Source: Methanobacteriota archaeon (GTDB lineage: Archaea > Hydrothermarchaeota > Hydrothermarchaeia > Hydrothermarchaeales > JAADFM01). From it: DNA of 6,887 bases. Positions 1-6,564 of the stretch are shown in pieces. The stretch is taken from the NCBI GenBank assembly GCA_013152845.1, contig JAADFM010000024.1, forward strand, positions 1 to 6,887, in the 5' to 3' direction. Each line of letters begins with the position of its first letter. Position 1 is the first letter of the stretch. Below the pieces are notes generated by a model. The model did not search any database and had not been told where the DNA came from. It was given only the letters and a program-made list of their open reading frames with translations. The translations under genes and the position numbers were made by a program.

Positions 1-91
1 GGAGCTCCTCCACCGCGGGCATGAGGACCTCGGGGATGTACATGCCGCCGTAGGGGCCGAAGCGGCCCTTCTTGTCAGGATAGCGGTACAT
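1..91 (-). CDS. trpB: Tryptophan synthase beta chain, N-terminal 30 codons (partial, runs off left edge)
   Basis: The translation from the ATG at 91 begins MYRYPDKK and continues with [18 protein letters not shown], then VEEL. This is the conserved N-terminus of TrpB (pattern GRFGxYGGxYxPExLMPAxxEL). TrpB is the cytoplasmic PLP enzyme that condenses indole with L-serine to give tryptophan, as partner of TrpA. The PLP lysine and all catalytic residues lie outside the window. The start is well fixed: an in-frame TAG lies five codons upstream with no ATG, GTG or TTG between. No Shine-Dalgarno is visible before the ATG, while a TATA-like box sits about 30 bases upstream, which suggests a leaderless transcript of archaeal type. 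The gene follows the beta-helix gene by 45 bases on the same strand, but the functions look unrelated. The identification rests on 30 residues, all in the diagnostic region. Confidence 0.9.
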   Translation of the reverse strand, partial: MYRYPDKKGRFGPYGGMYIPEVLMPAVEEL

Positions 92-136
92 AACTGACCC
101 AAGCTATAACATCAACGTATAATAGTTTTGTGCCTG
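92..136 (-). promoter_or_regulatory. Intergenic gap with probable TATA-type promoter for trpB
   Basis: This 45-base gap is AT-rich compared with the genes around it. On the minus strand, 129 to 118 reads AAAACTATTATA, so the TATTATA core lies 27 to 33 bases before the trpB ATG. That is near the expected position of an archaeal TATA box if transcription starts at or next to the ATG, and the preceding A-rich stretch could act as a BRE. No bacterial -35/-10 pair with 16-18 base spacing is convincing, and no terminator hairpin or U-run is seen after the upstream gene, so read-through from the beta-helix genes is also possible. The promoter call is an inference from motif and spacing. Confidence 0.5.
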
Positions 137-1363
137 TTACCTCCTGTCCCTGCCCCTTGCCGCCACCCACCAGTAATAGATGCCCACCAGGGCTGCGGCC
201 AGGACGAGGACCGCCAGCCCAACATAGCGATTACCTCCCGGAGGCAACTCCGTCCCTTCCCCTGCCGCCTCTTCCCGGGCGGCCTCGGCCCCGATATAAT
301 AGGTCCCGTTTTCTTTAATGAGACCCTCGACCCTGCCCGTCCCAAGCTCCACAGCGGCAGGGAGGACCACCTCCATGCGGTCCCTGTCCCGGCGGTAGAG
401 GCCGAGGGTAGAGAGGTTGACCCGACCCTGTGGAAGCTCGACGAGGATGGTCACAGCAGCCCATGCGTCCTCGCCCGGGGCGGGATTGAATCCCAGGGCA
501 AAGGGCCTCCCTGCGAGATTGAAATCCTCCGGCGCTTCCCGGACATCAAAGGATAGCTCATAGTTTGCGCCGGAGATGTTGAAAGCACCGTCGATGACAT
601 AGAGGTCTCCCATGGACGCCACCTCCCTGGCAAAGAGGCCCCCGCCGTCCATGACGCATCCTACAACCTCCGCCCCTGTCTCACCAACGGCTGTGAAAAA
701 GACCGGAGAATCCGCGGAACCTTCAAAGACGGTGGATTCCACCCGGTTCCCCTCCCCGGCGGAGAATACCATTCCCTTCTGGAAACCTTTCAAGGTGAGG
801 CCGGAGAAGAGGCATTCCCGGGCCATACTCGCCTCAATACCGGTGTCCTCGCCTTCCAGCAGGCTGTCGGTGAACGCCACCCTTGAAGAGCCCACCACGG
901 AAGCGCCCACGGCGCACCCATCTATTTCCAGCCTGCTCAGGTTCACTCCGGTGCTCTCCTCAACCCTGAGGGCCACCAGGCTGTCCCTGAAACTGCATTC
1001 TGTGACCGATACATTGTCTGAGAGGAACACCTCCAGCCCGGTGGTGCCGTTGGCGAAGGTGAGCCCTTCCAGGGCCACGTCCCCGGCCGTGACCTGGAGG
1101 GTGGGCAGGATGGCAAGCTGCGGAACCAGCACCACTTCCCCGGGAGTTCCTCTGATGCTCACAGGCTTCGATATCCCCAGGTTCCCAGTGTAGGTTCCAG
1201 GACCCACCTCCAGGGTGTCGCCTGGGGATGCCGCCTCCAGGGCTTCCTGGAGGGTGGTGTAGCGGCATTCATGGCACACCTCCAGGGTAGCAGCCCAGCA
1301 AAGCCCGGGCATAAAGAGCAGTGCCAGAACTGCCGCAGCAGGGAGGGTCCATCTAGCCGTCAC
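137..1363 (-). CDS. Secreted, C-terminally membrane-anchored right-handed beta-helix (NosD/PbH1-like) protein, 408 aa
   Basis: The protein starts with a signal peptide (residues 1-24/25: TARW, hydrophobic core PAAAVLALLF, cleavage probably after CWA or CWAA). A classic beta-helix cap follows at residues 30-70: CxxC (CHEC, 30-33), YTTLQEALEAASPGDTLEVGPGTY as two joined motifs, and KPVSIRG. Degenerate PbH1 rungs run to about 250 (for example DNVSVTECSFRDS and SRVAFTDSLLEGEDTGIEA). Residues 255-360 look like a beta-sandwich ending ENGTYYIGA. After a Pro/Gly linker (372-378) comes one membrane helix (about 380-401) and the basic tail ARGRDRR, so the bulk should lie outside the cell with the tail inside. 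The GTG start was chosen because it overlaps the TGA of the upstream gene (GTGA), has a good Shine-Dalgarno, and places the signal peptide at the N-terminus; the TTG at 1453 would put 30 polar residues before it. No enzymatic residues are recognised. Surface anchoring or glycan binding is an inference. Confidence 0.85.
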   Translation of the reverse strand: MTARWTLPAAAVLALLFMPGLCWAATLEVCHECRYTTLQEALEAASPGDTLEVGPGTYTGNLGISKPVSIRGTPGEVVLVPQLAILPTLQVTAGDVALEGLTFANGTTGLEVFLSDNVSVTECSFRDSLVALRVEESTGVNLSRLEIDGCAVGASVVGSSRVAFTDSLLEGEDTGIEASMARECLFSGLTLKGFQKGMVFSAGEGNRVESTVFEGSADSPVFFTAVGETGAEVVGCVMDGGGLFAREVASMGDLYVIDGAFNISGANYELSFDVREAPEDFNLAGRPFALGFNPAPGEDAWAAVTILVELPQGRVNLSTLGLYRRDRDRMEVVLPAAVELGTGRVEGLIKENGTYYIGAEAAREEAAGEGTELPPGGNRYVGLAVLVLAAALVGIYYWWVAARGRDRR

Positions 1364-4300
1364 CTTTTCACCACCCTTATCTGCACATCCCCTGATATCG
1401 TGACGGTTTTCGATGAGGAGCCTGTCTCCTGACAGGAGCCTGTCCACCGACAACAGTCATAGGCCCAGGAAAAACTGCCGGACCAGGGGTAGGTATGCTC
1501 GTAGGACCCCGCCACGCTCTCCCAGGTGTCTTTCCCGGTCTTGCGGAGGATGAGAAAAGGCTCCGGCCTCACTTCGTAGTAGGGGATTTTGACCCTCTTC
1601 CTCTCTACAAACCAGCAGGAATATCCAGGCTTGGTGAGCTCGTTGCCGTCGTAGGTGCACTGGAAGGTGACGGTGCTGGACCCATCTCCGGTCTCAGAGG
1701 TGCTGCTCCAGGTTTCTGTGCCCTTCACCGGGAACACTGGATACTTTATCGGTGAGACGCGCAGGAAGAGGTCACCGCTTCTCAGCTCGAGGATTATCCA
1801 GCTCAGCTCATCCTGCACGCTGGAGGAAACACTCCCCGTCCGGGTGACGTAAGCGTTATTACTTGAGGACCCGCCCTCAGTCCCACATGTGCCGCTGGAA
1901 GTGCCACTCCCCTTCCAGGAGTGGCTATACTGGTGGGATGAGGTGAACTGGCCGGAAGTCCTCTCCATGCCTGTACCCCTCTTCCAGTAGGTCCTGAGAC
2001 TCACGCTCGTGGTCCAGGTGGTAGACCACTGAAACTCTATATCATAACTCCCACTACTCGTGTGCCAGCGGCAGTCGTCTTTGTCGCAGCACAGCTCCCG
2101 GCAGGAGATGCTTCCGTGGCTATTGCCCCCTTCCTCAAAATGCGAGGTCTCTGTCCAGTCAATTAGAAGCACGAACTCTGATTCCTTGACCCTGATGGAG
2201 GCGGTTTCCTTCACCCTCTCGCCGTTGAGCAGGTTGTACCAGGCAGGGATGCTCACCATGCCCTCCTTCCTGCTGGCGATGAACCGCATGGTGGCGGTCC
2301 CTGTCTCGTCGGTGACAGGGTTGCCGAGGCTGCTTACCGGGCCCAGGGGGACAAGCTTCCCACCCCTGAGACGGCTGCTGTCCACAACCACCTGCTCCCC
2401 TGCCATCGGGGTGCGCCTGCCCTTCTCGTCCTCGCGGTAGAGCTTGATGTAGACCAGGGTATCCCTGGTGGGCTCCACCGTCCTGTCCCTGGGATAGATT
2501 GCAAGACCGATGCCCGCTATTTTCACGATGGCCGATGCCCTGGTCACCTTCTTTCCCCTGCCCAGGGTGAAGCCTTTTATCACGTCAACGCCTGCCTGCA
2601 CGCCTTCCAGGAGGTCGTACGTGGTGGTTGCGGTGCCGTCAGGACCGGTGGTGAGGACCACGTAACCGGAATAGAACCTGTCCTCGGGGCCCTCGACAAC
2701 ACCCCTCACCGTCTTCTGCCTGATGTAGACCTTGGCCCCGTCCACAGGGTCGCCCCGGCAGTCGGTTACCTTCACGGTGAGAGTGGCCTTGTTCTTGTCC
2801 CATTCCATGGATACGGTTTCCGGGGTGAGCGAAAAAGAGAGAACCGGGTCCCTTGGGGGCAGCGGGTGGGTCTCCTCCCAGGACTCGATGACGGAGTCCA
2901 GGTGCCCCATGACCGATGCCAGGGCCTCCACGGCGGCCAAAACCGCCTCTTCATTTCCGGCCGTCTGGGTCGAGCGCTTGATGGGGATGATGTTGTCGGC
3001 ATCCAGCAGAGAGGAGGTGAGGACAAAGGTATCCCCGAGCCTGCCCACGTTCAGGCTTATCAGGTAACCTGCCTTGAGCTGCTGGGCAAGCTCCTGGCCG
3101 ATTTCGTTCAGCTCGTTGCCGTCAATGGCGCCCAGAAGTAGCTGGTCTTCCCTGAATTTGAGGAGGGCCCGCATGTCCTGGAAGGAGAGGAGCCTGACAC
3201 CCGGAGAGGTCTCCCGCAGCAGGGTTGCGTAGTAGTCGCTCAGGGGAGCCTTGGGCAGGCCGGTGGAGTTGTAGACGGTGGTTATGAGCACCACCTTGGG
3301 TTTGGAGCAACTATCGCCCCATCCTTCCTGGACCTTCCTGAGAGCCCCCGGTTGGTAGGGGGCAAGGAACCTCACCCTGGCCCTGCCCGTGGTGTAGGAT
3401 GCAGGGAGCACCCCGCCCTGGGCTGCCACAGGGGTGCCCAGTATCTCAAACTTCAGGTCGAGGTCCTTCTCCTCGCCGCAGTCCAAGGAGACCTCCTCCA
3501 TCCCGGACTGGTAGAGCGTGCCGTCATCTCCCTGGAGCCTGGCCCTCACGTAATACCTTCCAGCAGGCACCTCTGTCTCCAGGCCGGTGGCCCCGGGGCC
3601 GACCTCAATCTCCATGGGCTCGCCGGTGTGGAAATCATAGAAGGTGAGCGTGCCCTCCCGGGCGCTGAGAGGTGCGGAAGGCTCCCCGGGCAGATGGAAC
3701 CCCACAGAGACCCTCGCCCCTCTCTGGCAGACCTCAAAGACCTTGATGTCATCGGCCAGGAGGTCCCCGGCTTCGGAATAGAGGGCTGACCTGAGTATGT
3801 ACTCGCCTTCCTGCCAGGAGCGGTCCACCGCCCCCCGCAGGACGGTCTCCAGGGAATCCTCGGCCGGTTCCAGGTGCTGGTTTCTGGGCATGGCTGTCCC
3901 CCACGGCAGGTAGGTGACCCCGCCTGACGGGTCCTCCAGGGATATGGAGAGGATGCCGTTGTAGGTCTCGTTGCCTGCGGTGAGGGCATTCATGACCACC
4001 AGTTCCTGTCCCGGATTGTAGGTGTTCCGGAGGGTCATGAGCTTCACAGACGGTTCCGGGTTGTAGTAGATGAGCTGGCCTGAGAAGGCCACCGGGTCAA
4101 GGCTGTCCTTCCATGTGACCTTCCCCACCAGGGCATAGGTGCCGGGCATCATGTCGCCGGTGAAGGTGAGGGCCCCGGGAAGCCTGCCGTAGTAGTGGGT
4201 CTCAAGGAACCGGCTGTCCAGGGGCGAGGGCTCTGAAGTCCAGGCAGGATAGTAGTATGTCCTGCCCCCTGGAGCCACCAGGTAGAGGTAGGCGTCGTAG

Positions 4301-6531
4301 AGCTCAGGCTGGCCGGTACCCTCAAGCCTCAGGTAGACGGGCAGCTCCTCCCGGCCGGAGGTGGCCCCCGCCGGCAGGGATACCTCGACCCATGGCAGGC
4401 CGGTCTCGGGGAGCTGGGGCATCAGGGTAAGATTGGCAATTTTCCAGCTCTCAAGTCCCACCTCCTTGGAGGGATTGCGCTGGTGGACGAAGGTTATGAT
4501 GTTCTCCTCCCCTGCCCTTACCATCTCGGCAGGTATGGTTATGGAGTAGTTGCGCCAGCCGTAGGCAGGTCCCAGGGTGGCCAGAAGACCGCCCTCAGGG
4601 AAGACCTCCACAATCTGGTGTTTCCCGCCCATGGTGCCGTCTAGGCGGCGGTTGAGGTAGAGGCTCACCTCGCCTTCATCCAGGTCCCTGGCCGTGAATT
4701 CAAGCACATAGGCCACGGACCTGCCCGTGAAACCGTATGCGACCTCGTCCGGGAACTCCGGGAAGCCAGCCGGTTCGGGGGAGGCCGGAGATAGGGGCAG
4801 GACCAGGAAATCGGCCTCTGCCCTGCCCTTGAGCCCGTAGTAGTCCTGGCCGCTCAGGACCAGGTGGTGGGTGCCCAGGGTCAGCCTCGGGATGGTGTCG
4901 CTCCCGTCAGTATCAACGGCCACCGGCTGGGCCCCGTCCAGGGTATAGGAGGCCTTTACCAGGGGGACCTGGGAGGTATAGATTAGGTCCAGGGTCCGGT
5001 TGGTGTAGAGCCTGCCCTGGACAGGGCTGAGGATGGTAATCTCAAGCTCGGACTCCTCTTCTGGCACCTCCTCCAGCGGCTTTTCCCCAGCGGGACCATC
5101 ACCTCCACCGCCTCCGGTCTGGATGGAAACAGTGAAGTTCACCCTGCTCCAGTTGAGGTTGCCGGAGGTGTCGTTGACATAGACGATGAGGCTGTAGGCG
5201 CCGTTTGTAAGCCCAGTGATGGTGGTGTTGGGTGTAAAACTCACGTTGGCGCCGCCGTCGAGTGAGTACCACCACCTGTCAACGTCGGTGTGGGGCGAGC
5301 TGACTTTCAGATGGACGTAGGAGGTCGGGTAGGTGGTGCCGCTGGTGGGTGAGTGGATGGTTATCCAGGGGGCGGTGGTATCGTTGTTGACCGCAACGAG
5401 GGGGAGGTAGTCGCCGCCGTTTTTGATGTTGCCGGAGGAGTTGTGAGGCAGGAGGGTGTCGCCGATGCCGTCCGAGCCGGTGAGGTCCTCTCCTGTGTAG
5501 TCGGACCATGAGTTGCCGCCCAAGAATGGGCCTCCGATGATGTTGGTGCCCGGGGTTCTGGTGGTGTTCCAGTAGTTGGCAGAGGTGGTGTCATGGGCGT
5601 TTATGGTGTTGGAGAAGATGTTGTTGTAGAAGGTGTTGTTGTAGGAGTACCCGTATATGTAGACACCATACGTGTTGGCCGAGATGTTGTTTGAGTGGAA
5701 GGTGTTGTTGTAGGAGTAGTAGAGCCATGCACCGCTTTTGCGGGTGAGGGAGGTAGCGCCGGTGAGGTTGGAGCCGTGGATGGTGGTGAGGTTGGTGTCG
5801 AAGAGGGATAGGTCGGTGCCGTAGTTGGGGCCCAGGGAAGAGCCCGAGATGGTGATGTTCCGGCAGCCCTGCAGCATGACGCCGTACCTGTTGTTCCGGG
5901 CGGTGATGCCTGAAATAAGGGAGTCGCTGGTGTTGTAGAGGAAAACACCCTGGGAGTTGCCCATAAGATTGACCCCGGAGAGGGTGATGTTGTAGCAGTT
6001 GATGCAGGCGAAATATCCGATAGAAGGGTCTGAGAAGCTCTGGCCGGAGGTGTTTTTGAGGTAGTAAATCTTAAGCCCGTTGACGGTGTTGGATGTGTCG
6101 ATGTCGTTGTCTAGGCCTGCTGAGTTGGTGCCGGTGTCGTCAATGTGGGGGTAGAAGTTGAAGTAGTTGTTCAGGAGGGTGTTGTTCCGCATGGTGACAT
6201 TGCCGAAACTGATGCCACCGTAAATGTACAATACTACGCCCATGTCTGTGTTGGAGATGGTGTTGTTGAACAGATATGTGTGGTAGGAGGTGGTAATCTT
6301 CACACCTGCGTGGTAAAGGTAAGCTGGAGGGTTCTGATAGTAGCCGGTGCCGGTTATGGTGTTGTTGGCAACAGTGGTGTAGCGGGTGGAGGTGATTTCA
6401 ATGCCGCCCCGGGCGCAGAGGATGGTGTTGTTGATTATCCGGTTGTGGGCAGGCTGGCCGGAATCGCCTACTACGTAAACCCTATAGTAGGGATAACCCG
6501 TGTCGTAGCTGGTGAAGGTGTTTTCTTCCAC
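1360..6531 (-). CDS. Large secreted-type multidomain beta-helix surface protein (1723 codons after a frameshift; N-terminus lies upstream)
   Basis: Residues are numbered from the GTG at 6531, which is probably not a true start: it has no Shine-Dalgarno or signal peptide, and the beta-helix continues from the preceding frame. Modules in order: NosD/PbH1 rungs 1-390 (repeated NNTI/NNTF; NGLKIYYLKNTSG then CINCYNITLSG at 152-186; WSDYTGEDLTGSDGIGDT at 342-359); an Ig/Fn3-like module 385-470; a Gly then Pro/Glu linker 471-495; an Ig-like module 496-580; a possible jelly-roll 590-705; further beta-sandwich modules 706-1040; a CsgG/TolB-N-like domain about 1085-1210; two Big-1-like modules 1228-1330 and 1335-1450 (TVKVTDCRGDPVDGAKVYI, then TGPDGTATTTY); and a Cys/Trp-rich tail 1450-1723 of unknown family. 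There is no C-terminal membrane segment. Many N-x-S/T sequons suit a glycosylated exoprotein. It is coupled to the next gene by a GTGA overlap. The exact role is unknown; carbohydrate binding or adhesion is an inference. Confidence 0.85.
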   Translation of the reverse strand: MEENTFTSYDTGYPYYRVYVVGDSGQPAHNRIINNTILCARGGIEITSTRYTTVANNTITGTGYYQNPPAYLYHAGVKITTSYHTYLFNNTISNTDMGVVLYIYGGISFGNVTMRNNTLLNNYFNFYPHIDDTGTNSAGLDNDIDTSNTVNGLKIYYLKNTSGQSFSDPSIGYFACINCYNITLSGVNLMGNSQGVFLYNTSDSLISGITARNNRYGVMLQGCRNITISGSSLGPNYGTDLSLFDTNLTTIHGSNLTGATSLTRKSGAWLYYSYNNTFHSNNISANTYGVYIYGYSYNNTFYNNIFSNTINAHDTTSANYWNTTRTPGTNIIGGPFLGGNSWSDYTGEDLTGSDGIGDTLLPHNSSGNIKNGGDYLPLVAVNNDTTAPWITIHSPTSGTTYPTSYVHLKVSSPHTDVDRWWYSLDGGANVSFTPNTTITGLTNGAYSLIVYVNDTSGNLNWSRVNFTVSIQTGGGGGDGPAGEKPLEEVPEEESELEITILSPVQGRLYTNRTLDLIYTSQVPLVKASYTLDGAQPVAVDTDGSDTIPRLTLGTHHLVLSGQDYYGLKGRAEADFLVLPLSPASPEPAGFPEFPDEVAYGFTGRSVAYVLEFTARDLDEGEVSLYLNRRLDGTMGGKHQIVEVFPEGGLLATLGPAYGWRNYSITIPAEMVRAGEENIITFVHQRNPSKEVGLESWKIANLTLMPQLPETGLPWVEVSLPAGATSGREELPVYLRLEGTGQPELYDAYLYLVAPGGRTYYYPAWTSEPSPLDSRFLETHYYGRLPGALTFTGDMMPGTYALVGKVTWKDSLDPVAFSGQLIYYNPEPSVKLMTLRNTYNPGQELVVMNALTAGNETYNGILSISLEDPSGGVTYLPWGTAMPRNQHLEPAEDSLETVLRGAVDRSWQEGEYILRSALYSEAGDLLADDIKVFEVCQRGARVSVGFHLPGEPSAPLSAREGTLTFYDFHTGEPMEIEVGPGATGLETEVPAGRYYVRARLQGDDGTLYQSGMEEVSLDCGEEKDLDLKFEILGTPVAAQGGVLPASYTTGRARVRFLAPYQPGALRKVQEGWGDSCSKPKVVLITTVYNSTGLPKAPLSDYYATLLRETSPGVRLLSFQDMRALLKFREDQLLLGAIDGNELNEIGQELAQQLKAGYLISLNVGRLGDTFVLTSSLLDADNIIPIKRSTQTAGNEEAVLAAVEALASVMGHLDSVIESWEETHPLPPRDPVLSFSLTPETVSMEWDKNKATLTVKVTDCRGDPVDGAKVYIRQKTVRGVVEGPEDRFYSGYVVLTTGPDGTATTTYDLLEGVQAGVDVIKGFTLGRGKKVTRASAIVKIAGIGLAIYPRDRTVEPTRDTLVYIKLYREDEKGRRTPMAGEQVVVDSSRLRGGKLVPLGPVSSLGNPVTDETGTATMRFIASRKEGMVSIPAWYNLLNGERVKETASIRVKESEFVLLIDWTETSHFEEGGNSHGSISCRELCCDKDDCRWHTSSGSYDIEFQWSTTWTTSVSLRTYWKRGTGMERTSGQFTSSHQYSHSWKGSGTSSGTCGTEGGSSSNNAYVTRTGSVSSSVQDELSWIILELRSGDLFLRVSPIKYPVFPVKGTETWSSTSETGDGSSTVTFQCTYDGNELTKPGYSCWFVERKRVKIPYYEVRPEPFLILRKTGKDTWESVAGSYEHTYPWSGSFSWAYDCCRWTGSCQETGSSSKTVTISGDVQIRVVKR
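1368..1375 (-). promoter_or_regulatory. Shine-Dalgarno that fixes the GTG start at 1363
   Basis: The minus strand reads GGTGGTGA here, matching GGAGGTGA (complement of the usual 16S 3' end) at seven of eight bases, with a four-base spacer (AAAG) before the GTG. It lies inside the last codons of the upstream gene, whose TGA overlaps the GTG as GTGA. This arrangement indicates translational coupling and rules in favour of 1363 over the longer TTG-initiated reading. Confidence 0.75.
5629..5718 (-). repeat. Two 21-base direct repeats 69 bases apart, encoding successive beta-helix rungs
   Basis: The plus strand carries the identical 21-mer starting GAAGGTGTTGTTG and ending TAGGAGTA at 5629-5649 and 5698-5718. 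The offset of 69 bases is 23 codons, about one PbH1 coil. On the minus strand both copies encode YSYNNTF. Shorter copies of the core GGTGTTGTTG (Asn-Asn-Thr codons) recur across 5600-6887. The repeat reflects rung-by-rung duplication inside the gene, not a mobile or CRISPR repeat. Confidence 0.8.
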
Positions 6532-6541
6532 CAGGTTGTGG

Positions 6542-6564
6542 TCAGCCGCAGAGGCTGATTTTCA
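6542..6564 (-). other. Frameshift site joining the two halves of the large beta-helix gene
   Basis: The upstream frame ends at TGA (6544-6542). The downstream frame is closed just upstream by TGA (6564-6562). The switch must therefore fall in the roughly 20 bases between these stops. Skipping one base restores one continuous beta-helix, for example V-K-I-S-S-A-A-D-H-N-L-V-E-E-N. An A4 run on the minus strand (plus-strand T4 at 6559-6562) and short C and G doublets are candidate indel positions. The cause could be a sequencing or assembly error, a real inactivating mutation, or, less likely, programmed +1 frameshifting at GGC-TGA-C. Confidence 0.85.

Noticed and set aside
118..123. Plus-strand TATAAT as a bacterial -10 box
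   Set aside because: No -35 element at suitable spacing and no plus-strand gene follows; the same bases serve better as a minus-strand TATA-like box before trpB.
128..556. Plus-strand open frame of 142 codons opposite the small beta-helix gene
   Set aside because: Pro/Arg/His-rich composition typical of an antisense shadow in GC-rich DNA, whereas the minus-strand frame has a signal peptide, beta-helix and membrane anchor.
1421..1436. Inverted repeat CCTGTC-tcct-GACAGG as a possible terminator or regulatory hairpin
   Set aside because: The stem is only six base pairs, lies inside the coding end of the giant gene (SCQETGSSS), has no following T-run, and is explained by a repeated Gly/Ser/Thr-coding stretch (GACAGGCTCCT occurs twice).
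1361..1453. Longer version of the small beta-helix gene starting at TTG 1453
   Set aside because: It would add 30 polar residues before the signal peptide and overlap the giant gene by about 94 bases; the GTG at 1363 has a near-consensus Shine-Dalgarno and a GTGA coupling overlap.
6145..6558. Plus-strand open frame of 137 codons opposite the beta-helix
   Set aside because: Its Val/Gly-rich product is the antisense shadow of repeated Asn/Thr/Ile codons; it has no recognisable domain and the opposite frame shows clear PbH1 repeats.
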